Shown piece after piece: positions 28,858 through 37,652 of a stretch of DNA of 64,000 nt. The stretch spans positions 1,946,001 to 2,010,000 of the forward strand of contig NZ_JARKIN010000001.1 of the NCBI RefSeq assembly GCF_029351045.1. The letters are read 5' to 3'. Source of the DNA: Streptomyces sp. WMMB303 (lineage in GTDB: Bacteria > Actinomycetota > Actinomycetes > Streptomycetales > Streptomycetaceae). Under the pieces are notes generated by a model, which was given only the letters and a program-made list of their open reading frames with translations, did no database searches and had not been told where the DNA came from. The translations under genes were made by a program, and so were the position numbers. Positions within the stretch are counted from its first letter, which is position 1. The number at the start of each line of letters is the position of its first letter.

Positions 28858-30045
28858 GTGCCCGAAGCCTCAGATCCACCACCCCAGCACCCCCATCTGG
28901 CCACCCTTCGCCGTCTGGAACAGTCCTCCGGGAAGCTCGCCGCCGCCGCCATCGCGCGGATGGACGACCAGCTCCCCTGGTACCGCGCGATGCCGCCGGA
29001 GAACCGCTCCTGGATCGGCCTGGTCGCGCAGGCGGGCATCGCGGCCTTCACCGAGTGGTTCCGGCACCCGGAGACACCGCAGGCCATCAGCACCGATGTG
29101 TTCGGCACCGCGCCGCGGGAACTGACGCGCGCGATCACCCTGCGGCAGACCGTGGAGATGGTCCGCACCACGATCGAGGTCGTCGAGGCGGCGATCGACG
29201 AGGTGGCGGCACCCGGCGACGAGGCGGTGCTGCGCGAGGCGCTGCTGGTGTACGCGCGGGAGATCGCCTTCGCGACCGCGCAGGTCTACGCGCAGGCCGC
29301 CGAGGCGCGCGGCGCGTGGGACGCCCGGCTGGAATCGCTCGTCGTCAACGCGGTGCTCTCCGGGGAGGCGGACGAGGGCGCCGTCTCCCGGGCCGCGGCG
29401 CTGGGCTGGAACTCCCCCGAACATGTGGCCGTGGTCCTGGGCACCGCGCCGGACGGCGACAGCGAACTGACCGTCGAGGCCATCCGGCGCGCCTCCCGGC
29501 AGGCGAAGCTGCAGGTGCTCACCGGGGTGCTCGGCAGCCGCCTGGTGGTGATCGCCGGAGGCACGGACGACCCGCTGAAGGCGGCCAAGTCGCTGATCGG
29601 GCCGTTCGCGGCGGGTCCGGTGGTCGCGGGGCCCGTGGTGGGCGACCTGCTGGCCGCGACGCGCTCGGCGCAGGCCGCGATGGCCGGCCTGAAAGCGTGC
29701 GCGGCCTGGCCGGACGCTCCTCGCCCGGTCCTCGCGGACGACCTGCTGCCGGAGCGCGCGATGGCGGGCGACCCGGTCGCGCGCGAGCTGCTGGTGGAGG
29801 AGATCTACAGACCGTTGGAGGAGACCGGGTCGGCGCTGCTGGAAACGCTCAGCGTCTATCTGGAGCAGGCGAGTAGCCTGGAGGGCGCCGCACGGATGCT
29901 GTTCGTGCATCCCAACACCGTCCGCTACCGGCTACGACGTGTGACGGACGTCACCGGGTGGTCGCCGTCGGATGTCCGGTCGGCATTCACTCTGCGTGTC
30001 GCACTGATCCTGGGGCGTCTCGCCGACTTCGGAGGTCAGCCGTAA
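28858..30045 (+). CDS. fasR: FasR-type PucR-family activator of fatty-acid synthesis
   Basis: This 395-residue protein ends in a PucR-type HTH: LEQASSLEGAARMLFVHPNTVRYRL (about 335-360) is the DNA-binding part. The N-terminal region is a regulatory domain with no recognised cofactor site. It sits directly upstream of fabD-fabH-acpP-fabF, the place of FasR in Streptomyces coelicolor, where FasR activates the fab operon. The GTG at 28858 follows GGCAGGC. The 100-bp gap to fabD holds the inverted repeats described separately. The assignment rests on position and HTH type together. Confidence 0.88.
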   Translation: MPEASDPPPQHPHLATLRRLEQSSGKLAAAAIARMDDQLPWYRAMPPENRSWIGLVAQAGIAAFTEWFRHPETPQAISTDVFGTAPRELTRAITLRQTVEMVRTTIEVVEAAIDEVAAPGDEAVLREALLVYAREIAFATAQVYAQAAEARGAWDARLESLVVNAVLSGEADEGAVSRAAALGWNSPEHVAVVLGTAPDGDSELTVEAIRRASRQAKLQVLTGVLGSRLVVIAGGTDDPLKAAKSLIGPFAAGPVVAGPVVGDLLAATRSAQAAMAGLKACAAWPDAPRPVLADDLLPERAMAGDPVARELLVEEIYRPLEETGSALLETLSVYLEQASSLEGAARMLFVHPNTVRYRLRRVTDVTGWSPSDVRSAFTLRVALILGRLADFGGQP

Positions 30046-30060
30046 GCTGGCGGGCACCTT

Positions 30061-30119
30061 TTGTCGAGGGTCCACAATTACCCTCCCCGTTCTTCGTCTC
30101 GGTCCCCACCGGCCGAGAC
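30061..30119 (+). promoter_or_regulatory. fabD upstream region: inverted repeat and leader hairpin
   Basis: GAGGGT and ACCCTC (30066-30085) form an inverted repeat with an 8-nt spacer; TTGT/ACAA (30061-30077) overlaps it. A second stem, GTCTCGG (30096-30102) with CCGAGAC (30113-30119), lies just before the fabD ribosome site. The first is a candidate FasR operator, the second a leader hairpin. Both are predictions from the sequence. Confidence 0.45.
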
Positions 30120-30145
30120 CCGTGTCCACAGGAGAGAGTGAAAGA

Positions 30146-31093
30146 GTGCTCGTACTCGTCGCTCCCGGCCAAGGCGCCCAGAAGCCTGGCCTGCTGACCC
30201 CCTGGCTCGAACTCCCCGGCGTCGCCGACCGGCTGGCCCAGTGGTCCGCCGCCATCGATCTGGACCTGGTGCACTACGGCACCGAGGCCGACGCCGACGC
30301 GATCCGGGACACCTCCGTGGCCCAGCCGCTGCTGGTGGCCACCGCCCTGCTGTCCGGCGACGCGCTGCTGGCGGCCGAACCCGCGCAGGACGCACCGGGC
30401 CGGGCCGCCGCCGTCGGTGCCTTCGCCGGGCACAGCGTCGGCGAACTGGCCGCCGCGGCGCTGAGCGGGGTGCTCACCCCGTTGGAGGCGCTGCGCATCG
30501 TCCGCGCCCGGGGTGCGGCGATGGCCGAGGCCGCCGCCGCTGCCGAGACCGGGATGTCCGCCGTGCTGGGCGGGGATCCGGACGTGGTCGCCGGGCATCT
30601 GGAGAAGCTCGGCCTGACCCCCGCGAACAGGAACGGCGCGGGCCAGGTCGTGGCCGCCGGTACCGCCGAGCAGCTCGCGGCGCTCTCCGCCGACCGCCCC
30701 GAGAAGGCGCGGGTCATCCCGCTGAAGGTGGCCGGGGCCTTCCACACCGACCACATGGCGAGCGCGCTGCCCGCCATGGAGGCGGCCGTCGCGGACGTGA
30801 CACCGGGCGCGCCCGTCACCCGCTATGTCTCCAACTTCGACGGCGACGTCGTGGAGTCCGGCCCGGACGTGGTCCGCCGGCTGGTGCACCAGATCTCGGC
30901 ACCGGTGCGCTGGGACCTGTGCATGGAGACGTTCCAGCGGCTGGGCGCCACGGCGCTGATCGAACTGTGCCCCGGCGGCACCCTGACCGGCCTGGCCAAG
31001 CGCGCCCTGCCGGACGTACGGACGCTGGCGCTGAAGTCGCCCGACGACCTCGCCGCGGCACGGGACCTCGTAGCCGCCCACACGTCCGCCTGA
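30146..31093 (+). CDS. fabD: Malonyl-CoA:ACP transacylase
   Basis: This 315-residue protein has the acyltransferase nucleophile motif GHSVGE (Ser at about 97), the N-terminal LVAPGQGAQ and the GAFHTDHM histidine motif near residue 200. It loads malonyl groups onto ACP for type II fatty-acid synthesis. I chose the GTG at 30146 because AGGAGAG lies 9 nt upstream; an in-frame GTG at 30122 would include that ribosome site. It is the first gene of fabD-fabH-acpP-fabF, with 21 bp to fabH. Confidence 0.95.
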   Translation: MLVLVAPGQGAQKPGLLTPWLELPGVADRLAQWSAAIDLDLVHYGTEADADAIRDTSVAQPLLVATALLSGDALLAAEPAQDAPGRAAAVGAFAGHSVGELAAAALSGVLTPLEALRIVRARGAAMAEAAAAAETGMSAVLGGDPDVVAGHLEKLGLTPANRNGAGQVVAAGTAEQLAALSADRPEKARVIPLKVAGAFHTDHMASALPAMEAAVADVTPGAPVTRYVSNFDGDVVESGPDVVRRLVHQISAPVRWDLCMETFQRLGATALIELCPGGTLTGLAKRALPDVRTLALKSPDDLAAARDLVAAHTSA

Positions 31094-31114
31094 CCTCCAA
31101 GGAGCCCGAGAAGC

Positions 31115-32149
31115 ATGACCGCGAAGATCAAGCCCGCGCAGGGCTCGCCGTATGCGCGCATTCTCGGCGTCGGCGGATACCGACCGACCCGGGTGGTACC
31201 GAACGAGGAGATCCTCAAGCACATCGACTCCTCCGACGAGTGGATCCGCTCCCGTTCGGGCATCGCGACCCGACACTGGGCGGGACCGGAGGAGACGGTC
31301 GCCGAGATGACCCTGGAGGCCGCGGGCAAGGCCGTCGCAGACGCCGGAGTCACCCCCGACCAGGTGGACGCGGTCATCATCTCGACCGTCTCGCACTTCA
31401 AGCAGACCCCGGCGGTGGCCACCGAGATCGCCGACCGGATGGGCGCGGGAAAGGCGGCGGCCTTCGACATCAACGCGGGCTGCGCCGGCTTCGGCTACGG
31501 CCTCACCCTGGCCAAGAGTCTGATCGTCGAGGGCAGCGCGCGACACGTGCTGGTGGTCGGCGCCGAGCGGCTCTCCGACCTGACCGATCTGACCGACCGC
31601 TCCACGGCGTTCCTGTTCGGGGACGGCGCCGGAGCCGTCGTCGTCGGACCGTCCGACGAGCCCGGTTTCGGTCCCTCGATCTGGGGTTCGGAGGGCGACA
31701 AGCGGGACGTCATCTCGCAGACCGTCGCCTGGGACGGCTTCCGGGTCGGCGACGTGGCGCAGCTTCCGCTGAGCGAGGACGGCTCGGTGAAGTTCCCCGC
31801 CCTGCGCCAGGAGGGCCAGACGGTCTTCCGCTGGGCCGTCTTCGAGATGGCCAAGGTCGCGCAGCAGGCCCTGGACGCCGCCGGGATAACTCCCGAGGAC
31901 CTGGACGTCTTCATCCCGCACCAGGCCAACATGCGGATCATCGACTCGATGGTGAAGACTCTCAAGCTGCCCGAACACGTCACGGTCGCCCGGGACGTGG
32001 AGACCACGGGCAACACCTCGGCTGCCTCCATCCCACTGGCGATGGAGCGGCTGCTGGCGACGGGGAGGGCGAAGAGCGGCGACACCGCCCTCGTCATCGG
32101 CTTCGGGGCGGGTCTCGTCTACGCCGCCACGGTCGTTACTCTCCCCTAG
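31115..32149 (+). CDS. fabH: 3-oxoacyl-ACP synthase III
   Basis: This 344-residue protein carries the FabH catalytic triad: Cys at about 123 in NAGCAGFGYG, His in IPHQANMRI, Asn in TTGNTSAASIP. It condenses acyl-CoA starters (branched ones in Streptomyces) with malonyl-ACP to begin chains. The ATG follows AAGGAG (31099-31104). It lies between fabD and acpP in the standard streptomycete order. There is no truncation. Confidence 0.96.
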   Translation: MTAKIKPAQGSPYARILGVGGYRPTRVVPNEEILKHIDSSDEWIRSRSGIATRHWAGPEETVAEMTLEAAGKAVADAGVTPDQVDAVIISTVSHFKQTPAVATEIADRMGAGKAAAFDINAGCAGFGYGLTLAKSLIVEGSARHVLVVGAERLSDLTDLTDRSTAFLFGDGAGAVVVGPSDEPGFGPSIWGSEGDKRDVISQTVAWDGFRVGDVAQLPLSEDGSVKFPALRQEGQTVFRWAVFEMAKVAQQALDAAGITPEDLDVFIPHQANMRIIDSMVKTLKLPEHVTVARDVETTGNTSAASIPLAMERLLATGRAKSGDTALVIGFGAGLVYAATVVTLP

Positions 32150-32220
32150 TCAAGATCCGAGCAGCCCCGTACGACAGGGTCGGGCGCTGCGGACTCACCG
32201 CTACACGAAGGAGCGCCGCA

Positions 32221-32469
32221 ATGGCCGCCACTCAGGAAGACATCGTCTCGGGCCTCGCCGAGATCGTGAACGAGATCGCCGGTATCCCGACCGAGGACGT
32301 CCAGCTCGAGAAGTCCTTCACGGACGACCTGGACGTGGACTCGCTGTCCATGGTCGAGGTGGTCGTCGCCGCCGAGGAGCGCTTCGGCGTGAAGATCCCG
32401 GACGACGACGTCAAGAACCTCAAGACCGTCGGCGACGCGACCGACTACATCCTCAAGCACCAGAGCTGA
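32221..32469 (+). CDS. acpP: Acyl carrier protein (fatty acid)
   Basis: This 82-residue acidic protein has the phosphopantetheine attachment motif DVDSLSM (Ser at about 41), as in all type II ACPs. It shuttles acyl intermediates between the Fab enzymes. The ATG follows GAAGGAG. It lies 71 bp after fabH and 79 bp before fabF. Confidence 0.96.
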   Translation: MAATQEDIVSGLAEIVNEIAGIPTEDVQLEKSFTDDLDVDSLSMVEVVVAAEERFGVKIPDDDVKNLKTVGDATDYILKHQS

Positions 32470-32548
32470 GACATCCGTTGACGCGTTTGTCGCCACCCGG
32501 CATGCGGGTGGCTCAAACGAATCACCCCCTACCGTGGAGAGAATTCCA

Positions 32549-33814
32549 GTGAACGCGACCAATCACTCCGTGGTCGTCACCGGTATCGGCGCAACCACAC
32601 CGCTGGGTGGCGACAGCGCATCGACCTGGGAAGGGCTCGTCGCCGGGCGCTCGGGCGCGGCGCTCCTCGAGGAGGAGTGGGCCGCCGACCTGCCGGTACG
32701 GATCGCGGCCCGGGCCGCTGTCGACCCGAGCGAGGTCATCCCCCGCCCCCAGGCCAGGCGGCTGGACCGCTCGGCGCAGTTCGCGCTGATCGCGGCCCGC
32801 GAAGCGTGGGCCGACGCGGGCTTCACCGCCCGGGCCGGTGAGGACGCCTCCGTCAACCCGGACCGGCTGGGCGCCGTGGTGGCGTCCGGGATCGGCGGCG
32901 TGACCACGCTGCTGGACCAGTACGACGTGCTGCGCGAGAAGGGCGTCCGCCGCGTCTCGCCGCACACGGTGCCGATGCTGATGCCGAACGGTCCCTCGGC
33001 CAACGTGGGTCTGGAGGTCAACGCCAGGGCCGGGGTGCACACCCCGGTCAGCGCCTGCGCCTCCGGCTCCGAGGCGGTCGGGTACGCGATCGAGATGATC
33101 CGCACCGGCCGTGCCGACATCGTCGTCGCAGGCGGTACCGAGGCGGCCATCCATCCGCTGCCGATCGTCGCGTTCGGCAACATGATGGCGATGTCCAAGA
33201 ACAACGAGGACCCCCAGGGCGCCTCCCGCCCCTTCGACGTGGACCGGAACGGGTTCGTGCTCGGCGAGGGCGCCGGAGTGATCGTGCTGGAGTCGGCCGA
33301 GCACGCCCGCCGCCGCGGAGCCCGGGTCTACGCCGAGGCGATGGGCCAGGGCATCTCGGCCGACAGCCACGACATCGTGCAGCCGGAGCCCTCGGGCAAC
33401 GGCATCGCGCACGCGCTGCAGCACCTGGCCGCCAACACCGACCTGGACCCGGCCGAGGTCATGCACATCAACGCGCACGCGACCTCGACACCGCAGGGCG
33501 ACCTGGCGGAGCTGAAGGCGCTGCGCAAGGTGTTCGGCGACGACGTCGACCACATGAGCATCTCGGCGACCAAGTCGATGACCGGGCATCTGCTCGGCGG
33601 CGCGGGCGGTGTCGAGACGGTGGCCACGCTGCTGGCGCTGCACAACCGCACGGCGCCGCCGACCATCAACATCGACAACCTCGACCCGGAGGTGGACGGG
33701 GACATCGTGCGCGATGTCGCCCGCGAGCTCCCGGCCGAGGGCCGGATCGCCGCGCTGAACAACTCCTTCGGCTTCGGCGGCCACAACGTGGTGCTGGCGT
33801 TCCGTACGGTGTGA
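32549..33814 (+). CDS. fabF: 3-oxoacyl-ACP synthase II
   Basis: This 421-residue ketosynthase has the active Cys in TPVSACASG (about 170) and the two catalytic His in HINAHATSTPQGD and SMTGHLLGGAGG. It elongates acyl-ACP in fatty-acid synthesis. The GTG at 32549 follows GGAGAG; an in-frame GTG at 32534 overlaps that site and is unlikely. Two strong hairpins close the operon. Confidence 0.96.
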   Translation: MNATNHSVVVTGIGATTPLGGDSASTWEGLVAGRSGAALLEEEWAADLPVRIAARAAVDPSEVIPRPQARRLDRSAQFALIAAREAWADAGFTARAGEDASVNPDRLGAVVASGIGGVTTLLDQYDVLREKGVRRVSPHTVPMLMPNGPSANVGLEVNARAGVHTPVSACASGSEAVGYAIEMIRTGRADIVVAGGTEAAIHPLPIVAFGNMMAMSKNNEDPQGASRPFDVDRNGFVLGEGAGVIVLESAEHARRRGARVYAEAMGQGISADSHDIVQPEPSGNGIAHALQHLAANTDLDPAEVMHINAHATSTPQGDLAELKALRKVFGDDVDHMSISATKSMTGHLLGGAGGVETVATLLALHNRTAPPTINIDNLDPEVDGDIVRDVARELPAEGRIAALNNSFGFGGHNVVLAFRTV

Positions 33815-33816
33815 TC

Positions 33817-33849
33817 CCGATCGCGGACCGGGTCCCGGACCGCGATCGG
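33817..33849 (+). terminator. First hairpin after fabF
   Basis: CCGATCGCGG (33817-33826) pairs with CCGCGATCGG (33840-33849), 10 bp, starting 3 bp after the fabF stop. The inside CCGGG/CCCGG can pair further. Confidence 0.6.
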
Positions 33850-33868
33850 AACCGCGTCCTGTCGCGAC

Positions 33869-33910
33869 AGGGGTGAGGGGCGGCCTTCCCGGGGGCCGCC
33901 CCTCACCCCT
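33869..33910. terminator. Second, perfect 17-bp hairpin after fabF
   Basis: AGGGGTGAGGGGCGGCC (33869-33885) and its complement (33894-33910) form a perfect 17-bp stem with an 8-nt loop. It lies between convergent fabF and the reductase gene and could stop both. Confidence 0.75.
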
Positions 33911-34028
33911 TCGTTGTCCCCGCCCTCCGCCCGGTGGTGCCACCGCCGCCTGGTCCTCGGGGGACGGCGGCAGCGTCGGCAGGGCGGCACCACCGCCGGC
34001 CGGGTGGCGGAAGCCGGAGCGGGCGCCG

Positions 34029-34943
34029 CTACGCCGCGCCCCGGGCGTCACCCCTGCCGTAGTCGGACGCCTCGTAGCTGGCGAAGTACGAGGCGACCGC
34101 GTCGTCCCCGCCGTGCCCCTGCGCCTCGGCGCGCCGCAGCCGCTCGGCCACCGCGGGCACCGCGTCGAGCCGCACCCCGCTCTCGCGGGCCGCCCGGACG
34201 ATGAGCTCGGCGTCCTTGCGGGCGCCGGAGAGCGGGAAACTCGCCTCGTAGCCGCCCTCCAGGGCGAGCCGGGCCTTCGCCTGCAGATACGGCGCATCCA
34301 GCGGGCCGCCCGCGACGGCGCCGAGGAACGCGTCGGGATCGACACCGAGGCCCTCGGCGAGCGCGAGGGTCTCGGCGGTGCCGTTGATGAGAGTGAGGAC
34401 CCAGTTGTTGACCACGAGCTTGAGGCGGCTGGCGGCACCGGGTTCCGAACCGAGCCACAGGGTCCGGGCGCCGATGGCGTCGAGGACCGGGGCCGCGCGC
34501 TCCCGCACCCCGGGGTCGTCCGAGGCGCCGGACACCAGCACGGTCAGCTCGCCCGCCTCGGCGGGCGCCTTGGTGCCGAGCACGGGTGCGTCCAGGAAGC
34601 GCAGCCCCTGCGCCCCGGCGAACTCGACCAGCGGTCCCAGCCCGTCCGGCCCGACGGTGCTGGTCTGAAGCCACACGGTGCCCTCGGACAGGCCCGGGGC
34701 GGCTGCGCGCATGGCGTCCAGCACGGCGGGACCGTCGTGCAGGGAGGTCAGGACGGTACCGGCACCGCGCACCGCCTCGGCCGCCTCCTCCACGACGCCG
34801 ACGCCGTGCGCGGCCAGCGGCTCGGCCCGGCTGCGGGTACGGTTCCAGGCGCGGACCGTGAGCCCGGCCGAGGACAGGTTGCGGGCCATGGCGGCCCCCA
34901 TGGTGCCGGTTCCGAGCACCGCGACAGAGGTTTCGTACGACAT
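34029..34943 (-). CDS. NAD(P)-dependent reductase, 6PGDH/3-hydroxyisobutyrate dehydrogenase family
   Basis: This 304-residue protein begins with a Rossmann dinucleotide motif VLGTGTMGAAMARNLS, then has the family motif FLDAPVLGTKAPAEAGELTV and the catalytic-lysine region RLKLVVNNW. It belongs to the beta-hydroxyacid dehydrogenase group (HIBADH, tartronate semialdehyde reductase and imine-reductase-like enzymes); the substrate cannot be read. The ATG at 34943 lies without a strong ribosome site. It is convergent with fabF and follows the DUF3145 gene on the same strand. Confidence 0.87.
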   Translation of the reverse strand: MSYETSVAVLGTGTMGAAMARNLSSAGLTVRAWNRTRSRAEPLAAHGVGVVEEAAEAVRGAGTVLTSLHDGPAVLDAMRAAAPGLSEGTVWLQTSTVGPDGLGPLVEFAGAQGLRFLDAPVLGTKAPAEAGELTVLVSGASDDPGVRERAAPVLDAIGARTLWLGSEPGAASRLKLVVNNWVLTLINGTAETLALAEGLGVDPDAFLGAVAGGPLDAPYLQAKARLALEGGYEASFPLSGARKDAELIVRAARESGVRLDAVPAVAERLRRAEAQGHGGDDAVASYFASYEASDYGRGDARGAA

Positions 34944-35072
34944 GCCGGAACGGTAGGCGTTCGAGCACGCTCGAGGGCAAGCGGCGCGCATACGCGGCGA
35001 CTGGCTTCCGGCGAACGGCACGCGCGGGGGCCCTGCCGGAGGCCCAGGCCGGCCACGGAGGCACGACCCGGG

Positions 35073-35567
35073 TCAGACCACCTGGTGCAGCCAGCGGACC
35101 GGAGCGCCCTCGCCGGCGTAGCGGAACGGCTCCAGCTCGTCGTCCCAGGGCTTGCCCAGCAGTCGGGAGATCTCCGCTTGCAGGTCGCTCTCGCCGCGGC
35201 CCGCCCGGGCGACGGCCGCGCGCAGCCGGTCCTCGGGGATGAGGATGTCGCCGTGCATGCCGGTGACCGCGTGGAAGATGCCGAGGTCGGGGGTGGCACT
35301 GTAGCGCTCCCCCTCGGCCGCCGCGCACGGCTCGGCCGTCACCTCGAACCGCAGCAGGTGCCAGCCGCGCAGCGCGGAGGCCAGTTTGGAGGCGGTGCCG
35401 GGATCCCCCTGCCAGGAGAACTCGGCCCGCCAGGTGCCGGGAGAGGCGGGCTGTCTGATCCAGTCGAGGTTGACGCGCGCGCCCAGCACACCCGCGACCG
35501 CCCACTCGACGTGCGGGCACAGGGCGCGGGGCGCCGAGTGGACGTACAGAACTCCACGTGTCGTCAC
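35073..35567 (-). CDS. DUF3145 family protein
   Basis: This 164-residue protein matches actinobacterial DUF3145: GVLYVHSAPRALCPHVEWA at the start, LGARVNLDWIRQP, and LLGKPWDDELEPFRYAGEG near the end. The fold and function are unknown. It often sits next to the fab cluster in streptomycetes, as here. The GTG at 35567 is preceded by GGAGGTCC. It is followed by the reductase gene on the same strand with 129 bp between. Confidence 0.88.
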   Translation of the reverse strand: MTTRGVLYVHSAPRALCPHVEWAVAGVLGARVNLDWIRQPASPGTWRAEFSWQGDPGTASKLASALRGWHLLRFEVTAEPCAAAEGERYSATPDLGIFHAVTGMHGDILIPEDRLRAAVARAGRGESDLQAEISRLLGKPWDDELEPFRYAGEGAPVRWLHQVV

Positions 35568-35870
35568 CGGGACCTCCAGTGCGCTCCGAGGGTCGCCACC
35601 GGGCGGCCTCGATCACCTACCGGTCACGCGCCGGGAAAGCGCCTGACATTTTGCACCACCGGTCACTTCCCTACCAGCTCCCGAGGTTACGAATAGTAAA
35701 CACCATTGCGCTCAATTCTCCCTGAAAGGGACAGGAAGTGACGCGAGGTAATATTTACCAGTCGCCGTGCCGATCGACCCACCGCACATCGACCACGGCA
35801 CAAGCTATCGCGAGGCGGCACGTGGTGGGTGACGTACCGTCGGTCGGGCACGGGTGAAACAGGGGGGCGG
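35568..35870. promoter_or_regulatory. Divergent gap with an AT-rich pocket
   Basis: No gene is supported between DUF3145 and the SGNH hydrolase. The stretch 35690-35762 is markedly AT-richer than its surroundings and contains the inverted repeat GGTAA-TAT-TTACC (35747-35759). It may hold promoters and an operator for either flanking gene. Confidence 0.4.
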
Positions 35871-36839
35871 ATGACGGAGAGCCACGAACCGGGGAACGCG
35901 CATTCGGCACACCCGCAGCCCACCGTACGCAAACGCTCCCGTACCGTTGCGATCTGCACTTTCGTGCTGATCACCGTAGCGGGTCCGGTGCTCGCCGTGT
36001 CGTGCGGCGACTCCTCGGGTGGAGGCGACGAGCGCGGCGCGCAGCGCGCCGACGGCTCCTCGCGCCCCCACTCCTCGCCGACTCCGCGGAAGATCTGGAA
36101 CCGCGAGCCCGATTCCCTCGCGGCGGTCGGGGACTCCATCACCCGCGGATTCGACGCCTGTTCGCTGCTGGCCGACTGCACCGAGGTCTCGTGGGCCACC
36201 GGCACGGCGCCCGGTGTCGACAGCCTCGCGCGGCGGCTGCTGGGCGACCCCGAGGAGACGAGCTGGAACTATGCCGCCAGCGGCGCCGTGATGGCCGATC
36301 TGCCCGGACAGATGCGCCGGGCCGCCGCCCGGAAGCCGGACCTGGTGACCGTCATGAGCGGCGCCAACGACGCCTGCCGCAGCACGACCGGGCGGATGAC
36401 CCCGGTCGCGGACTTCCGTACCGACTTCCGCGCGGGACTGCGCGCGCTGCGCGCCGACGCGCCCAAGGCGCAGGTCTACGTCTCCAGCGTGCCCAACCTC
36501 AAGCGGCTGTGGCGGGAGGGCAGAAAGAACCCGATAGGGCAGCGGGTGTGGGGGCTGGGCATCTGCCAGTCGATGCTCAAGGACCCGCAGTCGATGGCTG
36601 CCGCCGACCGGGAGCGGCGGCAGGAGGTCCAGGACCGGGTGATGGCCTACAACACCGTGCTCAAACAGGAGTGCGCCAAGGACCTGCGCTGCCGCTACGA
36701 CAACGGCGCGGTCTTCGACTACCGCTTCACCGAGGCCGAACTGAGCAACTGGGACTGGTTCCACCCCAGTAAGAAGGGCCAGCGCAGCCTGGCGGAACTG
36801 GCGTACGAGGAGATCACCGCGCGGCGTCGCGCCGGATGA
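35871..36839 (+). CDS. SGNH/GDSL-type hydrolase, probably exported
   Basis: This 322-residue protein has a hydrophobic segment at about 25-42 ending in AVSC, which may be a lipobox or a signal/anchor. The SGNH blocks follow: AVGDSITRG (block I, Ser), SGANDA (block III, Asn) and DWFHPS (block V, Asp and His). It is probably an extracellular or surface esterase/lipase; the substrate is unknown. The ATG at 35871 follows AGGGGGGCGG; the frame is open to 35829 but without such a site. Confidence 0.87.
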   Translation: MTESHEPGNAHSAHPQPTVRKRSRTVAICTFVLITVAGPVLAVSCGDSSGGGDERGAQRADGSSRPHSSPTPRKIWNREPDSLAAVGDSITRGFDACSLLADCTEVSWATGTAPGVDSLARRLLGDPEETSWNYAASGAVMADLPGQMRRAAARKPDLVTVMSGANDACRSTTGRMTPVADFRTDFRAGLRALRADAPKAQVYVSSVPNLKRLWREGRKNPIGQRVWGLGICQSMLKDPQSMAAADRERRQEVQDRVMAYNTVLKQECAKDLRCRYDNGAVFDYRFTEAELSNWDWFHPSKKGQRSLAELAYEEITARRRAG

Positions 36840-36991
36840 GGCAAGCGGTCCGGCCGGGTGAGGCCGACGGCACCCGAGGGCCGTGGCGGACCGGCCGGGC
36901 CTCGCCGGGCGCGCCGTTCTCCGCGGCGCACTCCTGAGCCGCCGGACTCCCGACCGGAAGGCGGACGACGCTGCCGGGCCCGGACCTGTCC

Positions 36992-37032
36992 GGGCTGCGG
37001 GGCGCCGCCGGTGCGGCAACGCCCCGCAGCCC
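36992..37032. terminator. Terminator between SGNH hydrolase and ohr
   Basis: GGGCTGCGGGGCG (36992-37004) pairs perfectly with CGCCCCGCAGCCC (37020-37032); the loop can form a smaller CCGC/GCGG stem. It lies between convergent genes. Confidence 0.7.
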
Positions 37033-37042
37033 CACCGCAGGA

Positions 37043-37471
37043 TCAGGCTGCCTGCAGAGTGACCTCGATGTTGCCGCGCGTGGCGTTGGAGTACGGGCAG
37101 ACCTGGTGAGCCTTCTCGAGCAGGTCCTTGGCCGTGGCCTCGTCCACGTTCGGAATGGTGGCCCGCAGGCTCACGGTGAGGCCGAAGCCGCCCTCGGGAG
37201 TGTTTCCTATGCCGACCTCGGCGGTCACGGTCGAACCGGAGATGTCGGCGCCCTCCTTGCGGGCCACGACACCGAGCGCCCCCTGGAAGCAGGCGCTGTA
37301 CCCCGCGGCGAAGAGCTGCTCGGGGTTGGTGCCCGCGCCGCTGCCGCCCATCGCGCGCGGCGGGTTGACGACGACGTCGAGCTGGCCGTCATCACTGGCC
37401 ACGCGGCCGTCGCGGCCGTTCTCCGCGGTGGCGACGGCGGTGTACTTGACGTCGATCGGCTGTATCGCCAT
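37043..37471 (-). CDS. ohr: Organic hydroperoxide resistance protein
   Basis: This 142-residue protein has the two redox Cys of Ohr: Cys61 in GYSACF and Cys125 in QVCPYS. Ohr reduces organic peroxides with lipoylated donors. GTNPEQLFAAGY is the typical motif in front of the first Cys. The length is the family's usual one. The ATG at 37471 follows AGGAGG. No OhrR gene is adjacent; the nearest MarR regulator, at 38792, is divergent from the MDR reductase. Confidence 0.93.
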   Translation of the reverse strand: MAIQPIDVKYTAVATAENGRDGRVASDDGQLDVVVNPPRAMGGSGAGTNPEQLFAAGYSACFQGALGVVARKEGADISGSTVTAEVGIGNTPEGGFGLTVSLRATIPNVDEATAKDLLEKAHQVCPYSNATRGNIEVTLQAA

Positions 37472-37652
37472 GGATTTCCTCCTGTTGATGGCACGCCCGG
37501 CGGAACTCGCGCCCAGGTTCCCTCCGGTGCGGTGCCCAGCGTAGGCGCTCGGTCCGAGGACGGTGCAGGGAGCCCGGGCCGGGCCCGGCCTGACCGGGTG
37601 CCCGGCCTGACCGGGTGCCCGGCCGAACCCGGCCTGACCGGCGCTCAGCGCT

